The notes under the pieces are model-generated. The model did not search any database, was not told the DNA's origin, and saw only the letters and a list, made by a program, of their open reading frames with translations. Both the position numbers and the translations under genes were made by a program. From contig JASAND010020162.1 of assembly GCA_030248195.1 (NCBI GenBank), positions 1 to 64,000 on the forward strand: a stretch of 64,000 nucleotides of DNA, read 5' to 3'. Positions 11,486 to 22,250 of this stretch are shown here, piece after piece (the first letter of the stretch is position 1; each line of letters opens with the position of its first letter). The DNA is from Trissonchulus latispiculum (taxonomy: Eukaryota; Nematoda; Enoplea; Enoplida; Ironidae).

Positions 11486-12340
11486 CAAAGCTAAATTTTA
11501 GATATTATATAGTGGAATCTGGAGAAGGCCTATTTCTTCATTAAAAAGCGTTGATGGTTCCATAGCCGATTCAATTTCTGAAGTGCTGTGCCCCCCAAAT
11601 CTCGCTGTTTTAACCCAGTTATAAGCTACTTCAAGCTCAAATAACCGAATTCTCGCTCTGCGGATTCATATATCTCGGATGAAATATTTTATACCAGGTC
11701 GCATTGCTTTGCTTGTTTCTTTGCGTCAAAGTTAGATATATATTTAAAGGATAAATTCTCCAAAACCTGTTAAGGTATTCTCTATTTAAACTTCAAATCT
11801 TTAAGATGCTAGATTGTAATTATACAAGAATTTAGGTTAAGTGCAGATAGCGCCTTCCTGTTTCCGATTCGAGGGTCGGAAATATTAAGATAAAAATACA
11901 AAAGGAGGTACAAAACCAACAAATTTCGCGCCTTCGGCGCGTATTTTCTGTTTTATAATAGCGTATTTACTGTGATCATGAAGACGAAGCTTGAAACGCG
12001 TCCGCATTTGCATTTTATATAGCATTTTGCTTAAATTCTCTTTGCTTAGAAACGTATGTAAATGTTTCAAACCTTGCGTGGCTGTTCAAAATGGAGAAAA
12101 ATTTAATTTTTTGCTCAGTATCGTTATTAATTTATGTCTGAAAATTCCTTTTATTTCCTATTTTTTGTCAGACAAATTCCTTCCTTTTTTTCCTTTTTTT
12201 CGGGTGCAAAATTCCTTTTTTATTTCCTTTTTTCTGAGAAAGGTCGCGCGGCAGCCCTGAAAGAATTTAAGAATCGCAACTTTTTTTGCGCCGCAGCTGC
12301 GCCACAGTCGGCTCATAGCGAAAAGTGACCATTTTTGTTG
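11486..12340. other. No gene recognised; hairpin at 11930
   Basis: The hairpin GCGCCTTCGGCGC at about 11929 and T-rich repeats precede the retrotransposon. No coding signal. Confidence 0.4.
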
Positions 12341-12419
12341 CTCACGTCGAACGTTAAGAGCTGGAGCTGATTTCTTTTTATAGAGGTCCATAGTAGGCTT
12401 TACCTAACCTCTCAAAACT

Positions 12420-15400
12420 TTGTCTATAGGGGTTTTCTGGTGCGCCCAGCTCATTCCCGGTGTCCGTTTTGACCCATCTGGCTGGGCTGCACTTAGCCTT
12501 TTCCAGGGTCCGGTCGGCGGTCAGGTCGTTAAAAACAAAATTTTCTGCACCTGGAGAAGCGCCTTGCCGTGGTGGTGCGGCAGAAACCCTCCCTGGGATT
12601 CCCTGGTTGGTTCCCCCGGGAAGAGGGCAACAAAAGGCTCTCGTTACCTGGCCCCTTGTGGTCCTACTCCTACTCCTATTCCGGAGGCCCCTCCTTTGGA
12701 CCCACCTTGGTGCCTTTCAGCCGGGTTTTTGGCAGGAGACCCCGGTAAGCCGGTATACTGGGGTCTCCTGCTGCTGCGCGCCGGCGATGTAGAACGAAAC
12801 CCTGGCCCTATCTGGCCGTGTCCCATCTGTAACCGAAATGCCCCCAAGAACTGTGTACGATGCACCGCCTGTGGCGGCTGGGTGCATCTGAGGCCGTGTT
12901 CCGGCCTATCCTCATTCCGTGGCTACGACCAATATTCCTGGAAGTGTGCGCATTGTCTCCCGCCCCCTCCGCCCCCTGCAGCCCCTCCCTCTCCAGCTGC
13001 CCCTCCCACTCCCCTGCTGGCTGCTACTGCCCCACAGGCCGCTGCAGCTGCTGGTACAGCTGCGACGCGTATCCCTCCCACAGTCAGACCTCGACCAGCC
13101 CCGGACCCGCTGGCCAGAAAACAGCTGAAAATCTGGCAGTGGAACGCTGGGGGTCTGAGGGCGAAGAAGGAATGGATCGAGAAAACCTTGGCGGACCAGA
13201 ACATCGATATTGCACTGCTGCAAGAAACCCACTTGCAGGGAGACGCGACGCCATCATTCAAAGGATACAACGCAGAATGGCAGCACAGGCGACAGGCTCG
13301 AGGCAGAGGCGGAGTGAAGGGCGGTGGAGTCGGTATCCTAATCAAGGATACTATCACCTATTCGCGGACCTCGAGAACTTTGACTGCTGCGGCTGACCAG
13401 TCGACGGATGCAGTGGAGGTCAGAATTTACCTGAAGGGAGCTGAATACACCTTGACCAGTGTGTACGTGCCTCCTATTCAGCGCCAGACAGAAGAACAGC
13501 GGACCCAAAATTTCGATCCAGCTGCCCTCCCCTCAGACCGGAACAGCATTATCGGGGGAGATCTGAACGCCCACTCCCCTACGTGGGAGAACAGAAACCA
13601 ACCCGATGACCTCGGGGATCTGGTTGACGAATGGCTGGCTACTGAAGACATGGTGGTACTCAACAATGGCTGCCCCACCCGTCTGGGTGCCAACCCGCGG
13701 GAAGGCCCCACAGCACCTGACCTCACCATCTGCAAATCGGCCCTCGCCCTGTCCACGACATGGGAGGTACAGCAGACAACACTGTCGGACCACCAACCAA
13801 TCCTCACCACTCTCACCCTCCCATCTGTGCCTGGTAGCCCCGGCGCTCGGGGCCCACCGAAGTGGGCCTTTAGGAAGGCCAACTGGAACAATTTCAGGAA
13901 TCTGCTCCAGCAAAGCATGGATCACGCCCCTGACCCTGCTACCGTTGGCACCCTCAAAGCATCCAAGTATTTGACTGATGCTATCATCTCGGCTGCCAGG
14001 AGAAGCATTCCAAGGGGAAATGTGGTGAAACGGGCCCCCTGGTGGTGCCAGGAAGCGGAGGACGCCATACAGAAATGCCGTGCCCTTCGAGAAAGAGCTA
14101 GTGTCGACGAAGCTGGAAGGCAACAATGGATTGCCGCTAAACGAGAAGCTGTTGCCCTCATCAGAACTTTGAAGACAGACAGCTGGAGAAGCTTCGCATC
14201 CACCCTCAACGCCCGAACAGACCCAAGATCAGTTTGGGCAGTTATCCACTCGATCGACGGCAAAATTGCTAAATCAAATCCAAATCAGGTGATCCATTCC
14301 AATGGCAAACAACTCTCCACCGACAGGGAAAAGGCAAGGGCCTTCATACGACAGTACTCGTCCGTCAGCTACGTCAAGCCGTCAGCAGAAAGAAAGAAAA
14401 TCCGCATTCAAATCAGACAGCGCCTACACCGTTTGGATGAAACTCAGTCACAGCACCCAGCCAGCTCACCCTTTACCATGATGGAGCTGGAACTTGCTAT
14501 CAGCCGGTTGAAGAACGGAAAATGCCCTGGAAGGGACGGTATAAGTAACGAAATGCTGAAGAACCTTCCCTTCTCTGCCAGGGAGTTCCTACTGAAAGTG
14601 TTCAACGAATCCTGGAAATCCGGGGTCACCCCACAAAGCTGGAGAGAAGCGGACATTATCCCAATCCCTAAAAAGGGGAAACCGCTGGATCAAACGGCCT
14701 CCTACCGTCCAATCAGCCTCACCAGCTGTGTCTGCAAACTGATGGAAACGCTGGTGAAGGCAAGGCTGCAGCACCTCCTTGAATCCACTGGAGGTCTCTG
14801 TCAGGAGCAAGCGGGATTCAGAGCCCTACGAAGTACCGAAGACCAAATTGCCAGAATCATACAAGAAACGGCTGACGGCTTCCAGAAACGCCCGCCGGCA
14901 AAGAGGACCGTACTGGCCATGATTGACTTCGCCAGGGCCTTTGATACCGCTATCCAGGACCGAATCATCTGGAAACTGATTGAGAAGCAGGTTCCCCTCC
15001 ATGTGGTCAGATGGATCAGGAGCTTTCTGTCCCATCGCAAGGGTAGAGTTCGGCTGAACAACATCACCAGTGACCCGAAGCTATTCTACCAGGGAGTTCC
15101 CCAAGGATCTGTGCTGTCGCCACTCCTGTTCCTGGTCTATGTAGACGATATCCTGAAGGAAATTCCAGAGGGCGTCAGTGCTAGCATCTACGCTGACGAC
15201 GTGGCTATCTGGACCTCGGATCCGAACATCAAAAAGGCAGAAGCGCTTCTCCAGAAGGCACTGGACGTCATCTCGAAATGGGCCATGAAGAATGAAGCCC
15301 ATATAAATGCCGACAAATGCCAGTGCTGCATCTTCTCTACTCACAACAAAGAAGCCAGCCACGCCCCAGCCCTTCAGATCTGCGGGAAACGAATACCGCA

Positions 15401-16904
15401 CGATAAAAACCCCGTCTTTCTTGGGGTTAAATTTGACTGGAACCTATCCTTCACTCCTCACATCACTGACCTCAGGCAACGGATGCGACAACGAACTGCT
15501 GCCCTGAGAGCCGTGGCCGGCCGAGCCTGGGGGCCAGGAAAGGAGGACCTCAGATGCATGTATATAGCCTATATTAGATCGATCCTTGAATATGCGCTGG
15601 CCGCATGGTTCCCGTCGATCTCCAAATCAAACGAAGCGAAGCTGGAGGCCTCCCAAAATTCAGCTGCCAGAGTGATCACAGGTTGCCTGGCCGGTAGCCC
15701 GGCTGACTATGTCCGGATGGAAGCAAATTTGCCATCAGTGAAAATCAGATCCAATGAATTAGTCGCCTGTGCCTATGAAAAATCACTCCGGCTTCCACCT
15801 GAAAACCCCCGCCGCCGGACTGCGGAAGTCTCAGTGGAGCAGAGACTAAAATCCCAACCTTCCTGGAGACGCCTCGGGTCACAGATAAGTGAAAGCTGTG
15901 GCCTTGCTGATCTGAACCGAGAGCCCCTGGAACTACCAACCCTCCCACCATGGTCAACTCCGTCTGTCACGCTGAATGCAAACCTCCTCGACGGGTCAGG
16001 AAAGAACTCAAACCAACTGGTTGCCTCCACCACGGCCACTCTGGCTGCTCTGCCGGAACCGCAAATTGTCATTTGGACTGACGGATCGGCCAGTGAAGGG
16101 ACCAAAAATGGAGGCTCTGCTGCAGTCATCATGACGCCTGGTGGTACAGAAGTCCACCGGATCCTAGCAGCCTCCGGAAGCTGCTGCTCTAGTTTTAGGG
16201 CGGAAACCTTTGCCGTCTTAGAAGGCCTCCGATGGATTAAAACCAACCGGAAACCCGAATGGTCAGAGATCAGAATCTGCTCTGACTCCAAATCTCTGAT
16301 CACGAAGCTGCAATCCGGCCACCTGCGAGGAGACGGAAGCAAACTAATTTCTGAAATCTGGAAAGTCCTGCATCAGCTGGACGAACGGAGCATCCATTTC
16401 ACATTTCAGTGGGTGCCGTCACACATAGGAATCAACGGAAATGAGCTGGCCGATGAAGCGGCTAAATTGGCTTCTACGCTGCCACAGGCAGATGTGCCTG
16501 TCGACTACTCAACGGCAAAATCAACCATCAAGCGACACTACCGGAACGAGTCGTTGGAAAACCAGAAAACCTACGACCAGATGGGAATCTACAGTGGCCG
16601 GTCCAGAGCGGCCACCGCAGCGGAAATAACAATGACCAGAAAGGAGCGTGTTCTGTTGGCACAATTGAGAGCCAATGGTCACTGCAATCTACTGGCCCAA
16701 TACCGACACCGAATCGGTATCTCTGCTTCCCCGGCCTGTCCTAACTGTGGGCACCCGGAGGAAGATATCCTCCATCTTTTTATCCATTGTCCGGCCCATA
16801 CGGCAATGCGCACCCGGCACCTTGGCCCCAACCCCACCATCTCGGTCCTTTCGGAGGAGCCCCGGGCGGTCCTGGAGTTCCTCAAGGGTGTGGGGAGGTA
16901 TTAA
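12420..16904 (+). CDS. LINE polyprotein: 2A, PHD, APE, RT, RNase H, CCHC
   Basis: It encodes the proteins for target-primed reverse transcription. Residue numbers count from the first sense codon. Residues 123-130 are DVERNPGP, the 2A ribosome-skipping motif, preceded by a Leu-rich run. Residues 134-179 form a PHD-type zinc finger (CPIC, CVRC, VH, then KCAHC), followed by a Pro/Ala-rich linker. The APE endonuclease spans about 236-464 (WNAGG, LLQETHL, GGDLNAH, LSDHQP). The RT has SYRPISL and YADD at 924-927. RNase H starts near 1217 (IVIWTDGSA, FRAETFA, SDSKSL, VPSHIGINGNELADEAAK). A CCHC knuckle begins at 1440 (CPNC, HLFIHC). There is no in-frame ATG before the 2A motif, so the start is non-AUG, upstream and lost, or spliced. 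RNase H, CCHC and 2A recall the I/Ingi/L1Tc-like group (inference). Confidence 0.9.
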   Translation: MSIGVFWCAQLIPGVRFDPSGWAALSLFQGPVGGQVVKNKIFCTWRSALPWWCGRNPPWDSLVGSPGKRATKGSRYLAPCGPTPTPIPEAPPLDPPWCLSAGFLAGDPGKPVYWGLLLLRAGDVERNPGPIWPCPICNRNAPKNCVRCTACGGWVHLRPCSGLSSFRGYDQYSWKCAHCLPPPPPPAAPPSPAAPPTPLLAATAPQAAAAAGTAATRIPPTVRPRPAPDPLARKQLKIWQWNAGGLRAKKEWIEKTLADQNIDIALLQETHLQGDATPSFKGYNAEWQHRRQARGRGGVKGGGVGILIKDTITYSRTSRTLTAAADQSTDAVEVRIYLKGAEYTLTSVYVPPIQRQTEEQRTQNFDPAALPSDRNSIIGGDLNAHSPTWENRNQPDDLGDLVDEWLATEDMVVLNNGCPTRLGANPREGPTAPDLTICKSALALSTTWEVQQTTLSDHQPILTTLTLPSVPGSPGARGPPKWAFRKANWNNFRNLLQQSMDHAPDPATVGTLKASKYLTDAIISAARRSIPRGNVVKRAPWWCQEAEDAIQKCRALRERASVDEAGRQQWIAAKREAVALIRTLKTDSWRSFASTLNARTDPRSVWAVIHSIDGKIAKSNPNQVIHSNGKQLSTDREKARAFIRQYSSVSYVKPSAERKKIRIQIRQRLHRLDETQSQHPASSPFTMMELELAISRLKNGKCPGRDGISNEMLKNLPFSAREFLLKVFNESWKSGVTPQSWREADIIPIPKKGKPLDQTASYRPISLTSCVCKLMETLVKARLQHLLESTGGLCQEQAGFRALRSTEDQIARIIQETADGFQKRPPAKRTVLAMIDFARAFDTAIQDRIIWKLIEKQVPLHVVRWIRSFLSHRKGRVRLNNITSDPKLFYQGVPQGSVLSPLLFLVYVDDILKEIPEGVSASIYADDVAIWTSDPNIKKAEALLQKALDVISKWAMKNEAHINADKCQCCIFSTHNKEASHAPALQICGKRIPHDKNPVFLGVKFDWNLSFTPHITDLRQRMRQRTAALRAVAGRAWGPGKEDLRCMYIAYIRSILEYALAAWFPSISKSNEAKLEASQNSAARVITGCLAGSPADYVRMEANLPSVKIRSNELVACAYEKSLRLPPENPRRRTAEVSVEQRLKSQPSWRRLGSQISESCGLADLNREPLELPTLPPWSTPSVTLNANLLDGSGKNSNQLVASTTATLAALPEPQIVIWTDGSASEGTKNGGSAAVIMTPGGTEVHRILAASGSCCSSFRAETFAVLEGLRWIKTNRKPEWSEIRICSDSKSLITKLQSGHLRGDGSKLISEIWKVLHQLDERSIHFTFQWVPSHIGINGNELADEAAKLASTLPQADVPVDYSTAKSTIKRHYRNESLENQKTYDQMGIYSGRSRAATAAEITMTRKERVLLAQLRANGHCNLLAQYRHRIGISASPACPNCGHPEEDILHLFIHCPAHTAMRTRHLGPNPTISVLSEEPRAVLEFLKGVGRY
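12786..12809 (+). other. 2A ribosome-skipping site
   Basis: The codons spell DVERNPGP, matching the 2A consensus D-V/I-E-x-N-P-G-P. In known 2A peptides the Gly-Pro bond is not formed, so the product ending in Gly would be released and translation would resume at Pro (12807). Here that would separate a 129-residue Pro/Gly/Leu-rich leader from the PHD-APE-RT-RNase H protein. Activity is inferred from the motif. Confidence 0.85.
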
Positions 16905-16974
16905 CCTCTCCAATCATATTGGGACCCTCCCAGACGATCCAGGAAATCACAACAACAATAAGTGACGAAAAATA

Positions 16975-17480
16975 GAAACGCAGGGGGTCTGGGGGGCGCA
17001 GAACATGCCCCCCCAGAAGTTGAAGAAAATTTTAAATTTCGGAGTAAATTTGCTTTTAAAACTTTGAAATCTTTGCCTTGAACAGTTTAATAGTTAAGTC
17101 AATATTTGGTTAGACAAATAGAGTTATATACTGTTCCCTTAATTGATCACATATATAAGATTTTAATTTATATACTATATCAAATCAAATCGAAAGAAAA
17201 GCATCGTATGGTACAACGTGGGCTTAGGCAGAAAGTATAATCAACTGTAGACGGAAGGAGAATCGAAGGGATATGTGGGGGTCTGGGGGGCGGAAGCCCC
17301 CCAGAAGAAGCCAGAGCCCAAACAACGGTAAATTGTCTCAAGAAATTAATTTAGAGCACTCTAGAAATTCCTACTACCGAATTTTCCGGCTGCGTATTTT
17401 GGTGCGTATTTTTGTTTTTGACTGCGTAGTTTTAAGCTCGACTGCGTAAATACGCAGTATTTTACGCAAAAAACCCATGT
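16975..17480. repeat. Dispersed repeat R2, copy 1
   Basis: It shares ordered blocks with 31430-32120: the G-rich hairpin near 16983, a segment beginning AGAAGTTGAAGAAAAT, CTTGAACAGTT, a second hairpin at 17279, AGAAATTAATTTAGA, and an end rich in GCGTA words (CTGCGTAAATA, TTTTACGCAAAAAA). The left part seen in the other copy is missing here, where the LINE abuts. No coding capacity. Confidence 0.7.
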
Positions 17481-18950
17481 ATTATATATGTACCCTTTTG
17501 TGCGGACCATTTGTTACTTGTATGTATGTAGTATGTATATAAACAAAACGCGATTAAATTATATATTATAGGGGGCGCGAGAGCGACCCCCTATAATATG
17601 GGTGTAAAAGGCTCTGCGCGGCCCTATGAGACTCGTTCGAGCACCGTGCCAGCTCAATACTGAACGAAACTCGGCAAGTTTGGTATTTTTGGAATCTACA
17701 CGACGAGTACAACAGTTGCAAAAAAGTTTTGGTCAAAATTTTCAACTTTGAAAATTTTCACTTCCGGACAAGTTAGGTCCGTTTGTTTTTTTTTCTGTGT
17801 TAGTCACGCTTGGAAAAGGGCTATTTTGTGCAGAGGTGTTTGAAAGATGTGCGCATTTTCAGCCGGAAAGGTTTATATTTTTTGAATGCCGATATGGTCC
17901 CATGTGTCCCGCGCTATATGTTTTCGCTGCCCGGCCCGGCATGCCACCTGTGCGGCCGGCCAAAAGTGGCCAAACGGCGTTTTCGGTCAAAAAACGGCCA
18001 TTTTGTGTCACGCCCACAGGGCTCAGGGAACAAGCTAGAGACACGCGGTTTATTGCATGAACAAGTACGGAGGGGATACTAGTGCATAACGTTGGCCGAT
18101 TTTTGATTTAGGTCCTGGACCGTTCAGGCGGCCGGCCCAAAGGAAGTCGGTCCAAATGGCCATTTTCGGAATAAGTCCCAACTCCACAGAAAATAGTCAA
18201 AAATAGGCCTAAATATGCTGTTTTGGGCCATATAGTGGGACGCATATAAGGGTTATCGGGGTCGCTGAACACGATGAGCATAGTCGCAGCTCTGTGCGGT
18301 GCTGCTATCGTGCTGTACTATTATGCAGCAACCATAGCACGCTGTCTGTAGACTTACTGTAAACGGCTAAACATATGAAACTTCGTGAAAATTGTGTCTA
18401 GAGTAAGGGGGAACTGTAGCTATGTTAGTTCTGGCATTTTTTAGTGGGGGGGGGGGGTGGGGGCCCCACTTTTCGAAACCCCCCCCACTTTTCGGCAAGC
18501 CCCCCCCCCCCCACTTTTTGGGGGGTCGCCCAAAAGTGTCGAAAAATTAGGTTTTTGAGGTCAAATTTTCAAAAATTTTCTCAATTTTTAGCTAATTTAT
18601 GGACTTATAAGTTAATTTTAAGCTTAAAAACAGCGATTTTTTTTGTGTTTTTACCTAAAAAAATGCTAATTTTTCGCTAAAAATTTTGGTATTTTATACC
18701 TTGGACTCGCCCCCCCCCCCACTTTTCGGAAGCCCCCCCCCCCCCCCCCCCCCCCAGGGGGGGGGGGGCCCCCCCCCCCCACTTTCAAAACCCTACAAAA
18801 ATGCCAGTAGTTGGTGCACTCTCTAGCTTCCACCGTGCTGTATGTGCTGCCCCAAACACAGCACAGTCGATAGCAAGTTATTCATTCGTCACTGGTATTT
18901 GAAATTAGGCATACAGATAGTTTAGGACATGACAAACTATTATAGATGCG
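17481..18950. other. No gene; hairpin and G/C-run element
   Basis: A hairpin at 17569 pairs TATAGGGGGC with its complement. Frames near 17797-18082 have no motif. At 18444-18790, long G- and C-runs flank an AT-rich core (inverted G/C-rich ends with repeated CCCCACTTTTCG), probably a decayed inverted-repeat element. No host gene recognised. Confidence 0.4.
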
Positions 18951-18956
18951 TTTCGT

Positions 18957-19625
18957 ATACTTATTACGATGTTACTATGTGGTTGCGCTGCAGTGCAGTG
19001 CTGCAGAGGTACAGCACGGCCTATAACTAACTATGTACAAATAAGTTGCAATCATCCAAAATTTTGCATGCAAGTGCGGCAGAGTATTGCAAATGGTGCC
19101 GTATGAGTTTCCTTCACCGACAGTAAAGTTTGTATCTAGTTGCGCTGCAGTACAGTGCTGCTGAAGTACAGCACGGCCGATAACTCGCTACAGGTAAATT
19201 GCAATAGTCCGAAATTTTGCACACAAGTGCGGCAGAGCATTGCAAATCGTGCCGTATGAGTTTCCTTCACCGACAGTAAAGTTTGCATCTGTTTGCGCTG
19301 CAGTAGAGTGCTGCTGAAGTACAGCACGACCTATAACTAGCTACAGGTAAGTTGCAATAGTCCGAAATTTTGCACGCAAGTGCGGCAGAGCATTGCAAAT
19401 CGTGCCGTATGAGTTTCCTTCACCGACAGTAAAGTTTGCATCTGGTTGCGCTGCAGTAGAGTGCTGCTGAAGTACAGCACGACCTATAACTAGCTACAGA
19501 TGAGTTGCAATTGTCCGAAATCTTGCACACAAGTGCGGCAGAGCATTGCAAATCGTGTTTTATGAGTTTGCTTCACTGACAGTAAAGTTTGCAATTGGTT
19601 GCGCTGCAGTAGAGTGCTATATGCT
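18957..19625. repeat. 153-bp tandem repeat
   Basis: GCGCTGCAG starts at 18985, 19142, 19295, 19448 and 19601, giving spacings of 157, 153, 153 and 153 bp. Each unit also has AGTGCGGCAGAG and TTCACCGACAGTAAAGTTTGC, with a GC-rich inverted stretch around CTGCAG. Four full units plus a diverged edge. Non-coding. Confidence 0.9.
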
Positions 19626-19834
19626 AAATACAGTAACTAAAACTATTGCAGCCATGGGTACTGGATGTTGGATTTCTGTCAAAATAGAGAAAAAGGAAGA
19701 ACTTGGAACTTTTCAAGCTTCTTTGTTCTGTACTTTCGGTTGACGATTAATGATTGGCGGAATTTTTAAAGTTTCTTTCACACAGCTTTTTTAACGTTTT
19801 TGCTTTTTACTGAGAACCTTAAAAATGAAATAGG

Positions 19835-20536
19835 ACAAGAATAAAAATGCTCCGGTGGAGCATGAAAAATGCAATATGGGTGCCATTCGGTTGTAAATGG
19901 GCAGAGGACTAGGTTTTAAAACGTTAATATGGGAGGGGCAGGTTGTAAATGCCTGGAGGACTAGGTTAGAAGCGCACTAATATGGACCAGCTTCGCTGAA
20001 CAACCCATATTCGCGGTCACTCATGCTCCACGCCACATGACATACGGGTAATATCTACATTCTTCAGCTTTCAAAGCAAGCGGGACGATTTTGAAATATT
20101 AAAGCTTATTCCAAATAAACAATGCAGTTCTGATAGAAAGGTGTTCAAGGTGTTTTTCTGCACTGTCAGCGCAGAATCTTGTATTAAGTTGATGCGAAAA
20201 GCAGTTGACATTATGTACGTGTATTATTAAGTATTATAATAAGGAGCACGACCACATATACTTGCAGGCCATGCTGACAAATCGTACAATTTTCCGAAGA
20301 ACTGCCAATAGCAATATATAGCAAGCAGCAGCCGATAGAAACTCTGGACAGTTTTCGCGAATATGGGTTGTTCAGCGAAGCTGGTCCATATTAGTGCGCT
20401 TTTAACCTAGTCCTCCAGGCATTTACAACCTGCCCCTCCCATATTAACGTTTTAAAACCTAGTCCTCTGCCCATTTACAACCGAATGGCACCCATATTGC
20501 ATTTTTCATGCTCCACCGGAGCATTTTTATTCTTGT
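19835..20536. mobile_element. Foldback element with 181-bp arms
   Basis: Arms 19835-20015 and 20356-20536 are inverted and nearly identical, joined by a 340-bp loop. The ends read ACAAGAATAAAAATGCTCCGG-type sequence, with a nested small palindrome around CCGG. The high arm identity suggests recent activity or gene conversion. No target duplication could be fixed and no protein is encoded. Confidence 0.85.
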
Positions 20537-21157
20537 GTATATTTATCTGAAATTCTATCTGCTTTTTTGGATATGAATGTGGCATACAGAACAGTAGAAA
20601 GCACTAACTTTGGCTTATTTTAGCTGAAAATGAGCTCTACGAAAATTCTTCTAAAAATTGTAAAATTGCGTGACGTGTGAACTGTGTTTTTTGCGAAAAA
20701 AACTGCGAAATTCCGCACTTTTTTGAAAATTCCGCAACTTTTTTTGGTGCTCTGCGGAATGTTCCGCAAAAATTTTTGGCCTTGAGTAGAAATTTTCAGT
20801 TGTCTCAGATGAAAATTAAACGTATTTCACATACTTTTTGAAGCAAATTTTCAAAAAATTTCGCGCCGTCGGCGCGTTTTTCTATACGTAGACATTTTTT
20901 AATCTTAGCCGAGTTAGAACGCATAGTGACAGCTATGCAATGATGTTCTTTTAGCGATAAAAAATTTGCCAAAGCATAATTTTTAACAATTTTTGCCTTT
21001 TAGCAGTTTGCTTATATTTTAGGATTTTACTGCCTGCCGAAACTTTTGAGAATTTCCACTAAGGATTTTCCTCTGGTTTACAAAATTTCCTCAGCTTCTG
21101 GGGGCTTCGCCCCCAGACCCCTGCCTGTCTCTTCACTATTAATTTTTATGTATATAT
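20537..21157. other. No gene; two hairpins
   Basis: The hairpin GCGCCGTCGGCGC lies at about 20869, and the reverse-oriented G-rich hairpin (GGGGGC..GCCCCC then AGACCCC) at about 21098-21122. Otherwise AT-rich. Confidence 0.45.
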
Positions 21158-22250
21158 TAGGGATCGACCGGATCCAAAATTTTGCCGGATCCGGACCCGG
21201 ATCCGGATCCAGTTTGGATCCGGCCGGATCCGGATCCGGATCCGGATCTAGTCATCAAAATACATGCAAATTTTTAAAATTTTGTTCTTTGATTTTGTTA
21301 ATGCTTATGGGGGTTTTTATGGTTTTGGTAATGCTTCAATGCAGGTAGTGAATTTATTTAATAATTTTCAGCAATTTCGCTGTGTTTGATACTGCAAATG
21401 AGTTAACAAACATTTAGCCTTAAACAATTTTCACTAAGTATCTAAAGAATTTTTGAAATGTGTGGGTCGCAGCCGCAGACATGAGACAGTTTACAATCAA
21501 AGTTTTTCAAAAAAACAGCAGATTAGTAGATTAATATTATATACCTTACCATTAACTTCTTACATGGGGCTTGAGAAAAACATAAAACCAATATATACTT
21601 GAACATCTTAAAAATTTCACTGAAGTTAAATTTTTTTAGTTTACAAGTCGGTTATGCTTACTTGTCTAATAATTTTGCAATACATAAGAAATGGTTAAAC
21701 GTTGTAAGTAGACCTAAAATTTTGCTACTACCGAGAAACTATTTTATTAAAAGTATCGCTTAAAAATTCAGAAAAGCACAAGATAAAATTGGAAAAACCC
21801 AACACGTCAAGAAGTCTGATAATTGCAAACTTTGTTAAATTTTTGTCTATAGATGTCTTAAAATAACTACTCATGGAGACCTATTTAACACTAATTTATA
21901 AAAAATTACATAATTATGGAAAATATATAGAAATTCATTTGGCATGACTTGCGTAAAAAATTATTTCACAAAATATCAAAGTCAACTTTTTCTAGTTAAG
22001 TTGAATATTAAGATACACGGGGGTCTGGGGGCGGTAGCCCCCAGTAAAACGCCACGCTTTTAGCACGAAAAATCGCTTCTAGAAATTAATTTAGAGCACT
22101 CCAGGCATTTATATTTTAGTTTCAGTAATAAATTTCCTTTGGTTTGTTAACTGCAAAAAAGATCCGGATCCGGATGGTTTTTCTGCCGGATCCGGATCCG
22201 GATCTGCAATATCCGGCAGGATCCGGATCCGGATATCCGGTCGATCCCTA
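21158..22250. mobile_element. hAT-type non-autonomous element, GGATCCGG words
   Basis: The termini are TAGGGATCGACCGGAT (21158) and its complement (CCGGTCGATCCCTA ending 22250), with exact 8-bp target duplications GTATATAT at 21150-21157 and 22251-22258. TAGGG ends with 8-bp duplications are hAT hallmarks. Both subterminal regions (21164-21247, 22161-22236) are arrays of GGATCCGG/CCGGATCC. The core is AT-rich and includes the G-rich hairpin at 22019-22045. No transposase. Confidence 0.85.

Larger units (their letters stand above)
12340..16965 (+). mobile_element. Non-LTR (LINE) retrotransposon, APE/RNase H type
   Basis: One element with a single long frame and a short 3' tail containing AACAACAATAA. 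Its right side adjoins a repeat (16975-17480) whose other copy lies at 31430-32120, which helps place the 3' edge near 16965. The 5' edge is uncertain: no poly-A tail or target duplication was convincing. No stop or frameshift breaks the frame, so the copy looks young. The region is clearly more GC-rich than its flanks. Confidence 0.85.

Noticed and set aside
11925..11950. Helitron 3' end, suggested by GCGCC..GGCGC hairpins also at 9509 and 20868
   Set aside because: No CTRR terminus at the right distance, no TC start and no Rep/Hel gene.
12460..12792. 110-codon frame overlapping the LINE leader, as a separate ORF1
   Set aside because: No ATG, and it is Leu-rich only because the 2A-bearing frame is read out of phase.
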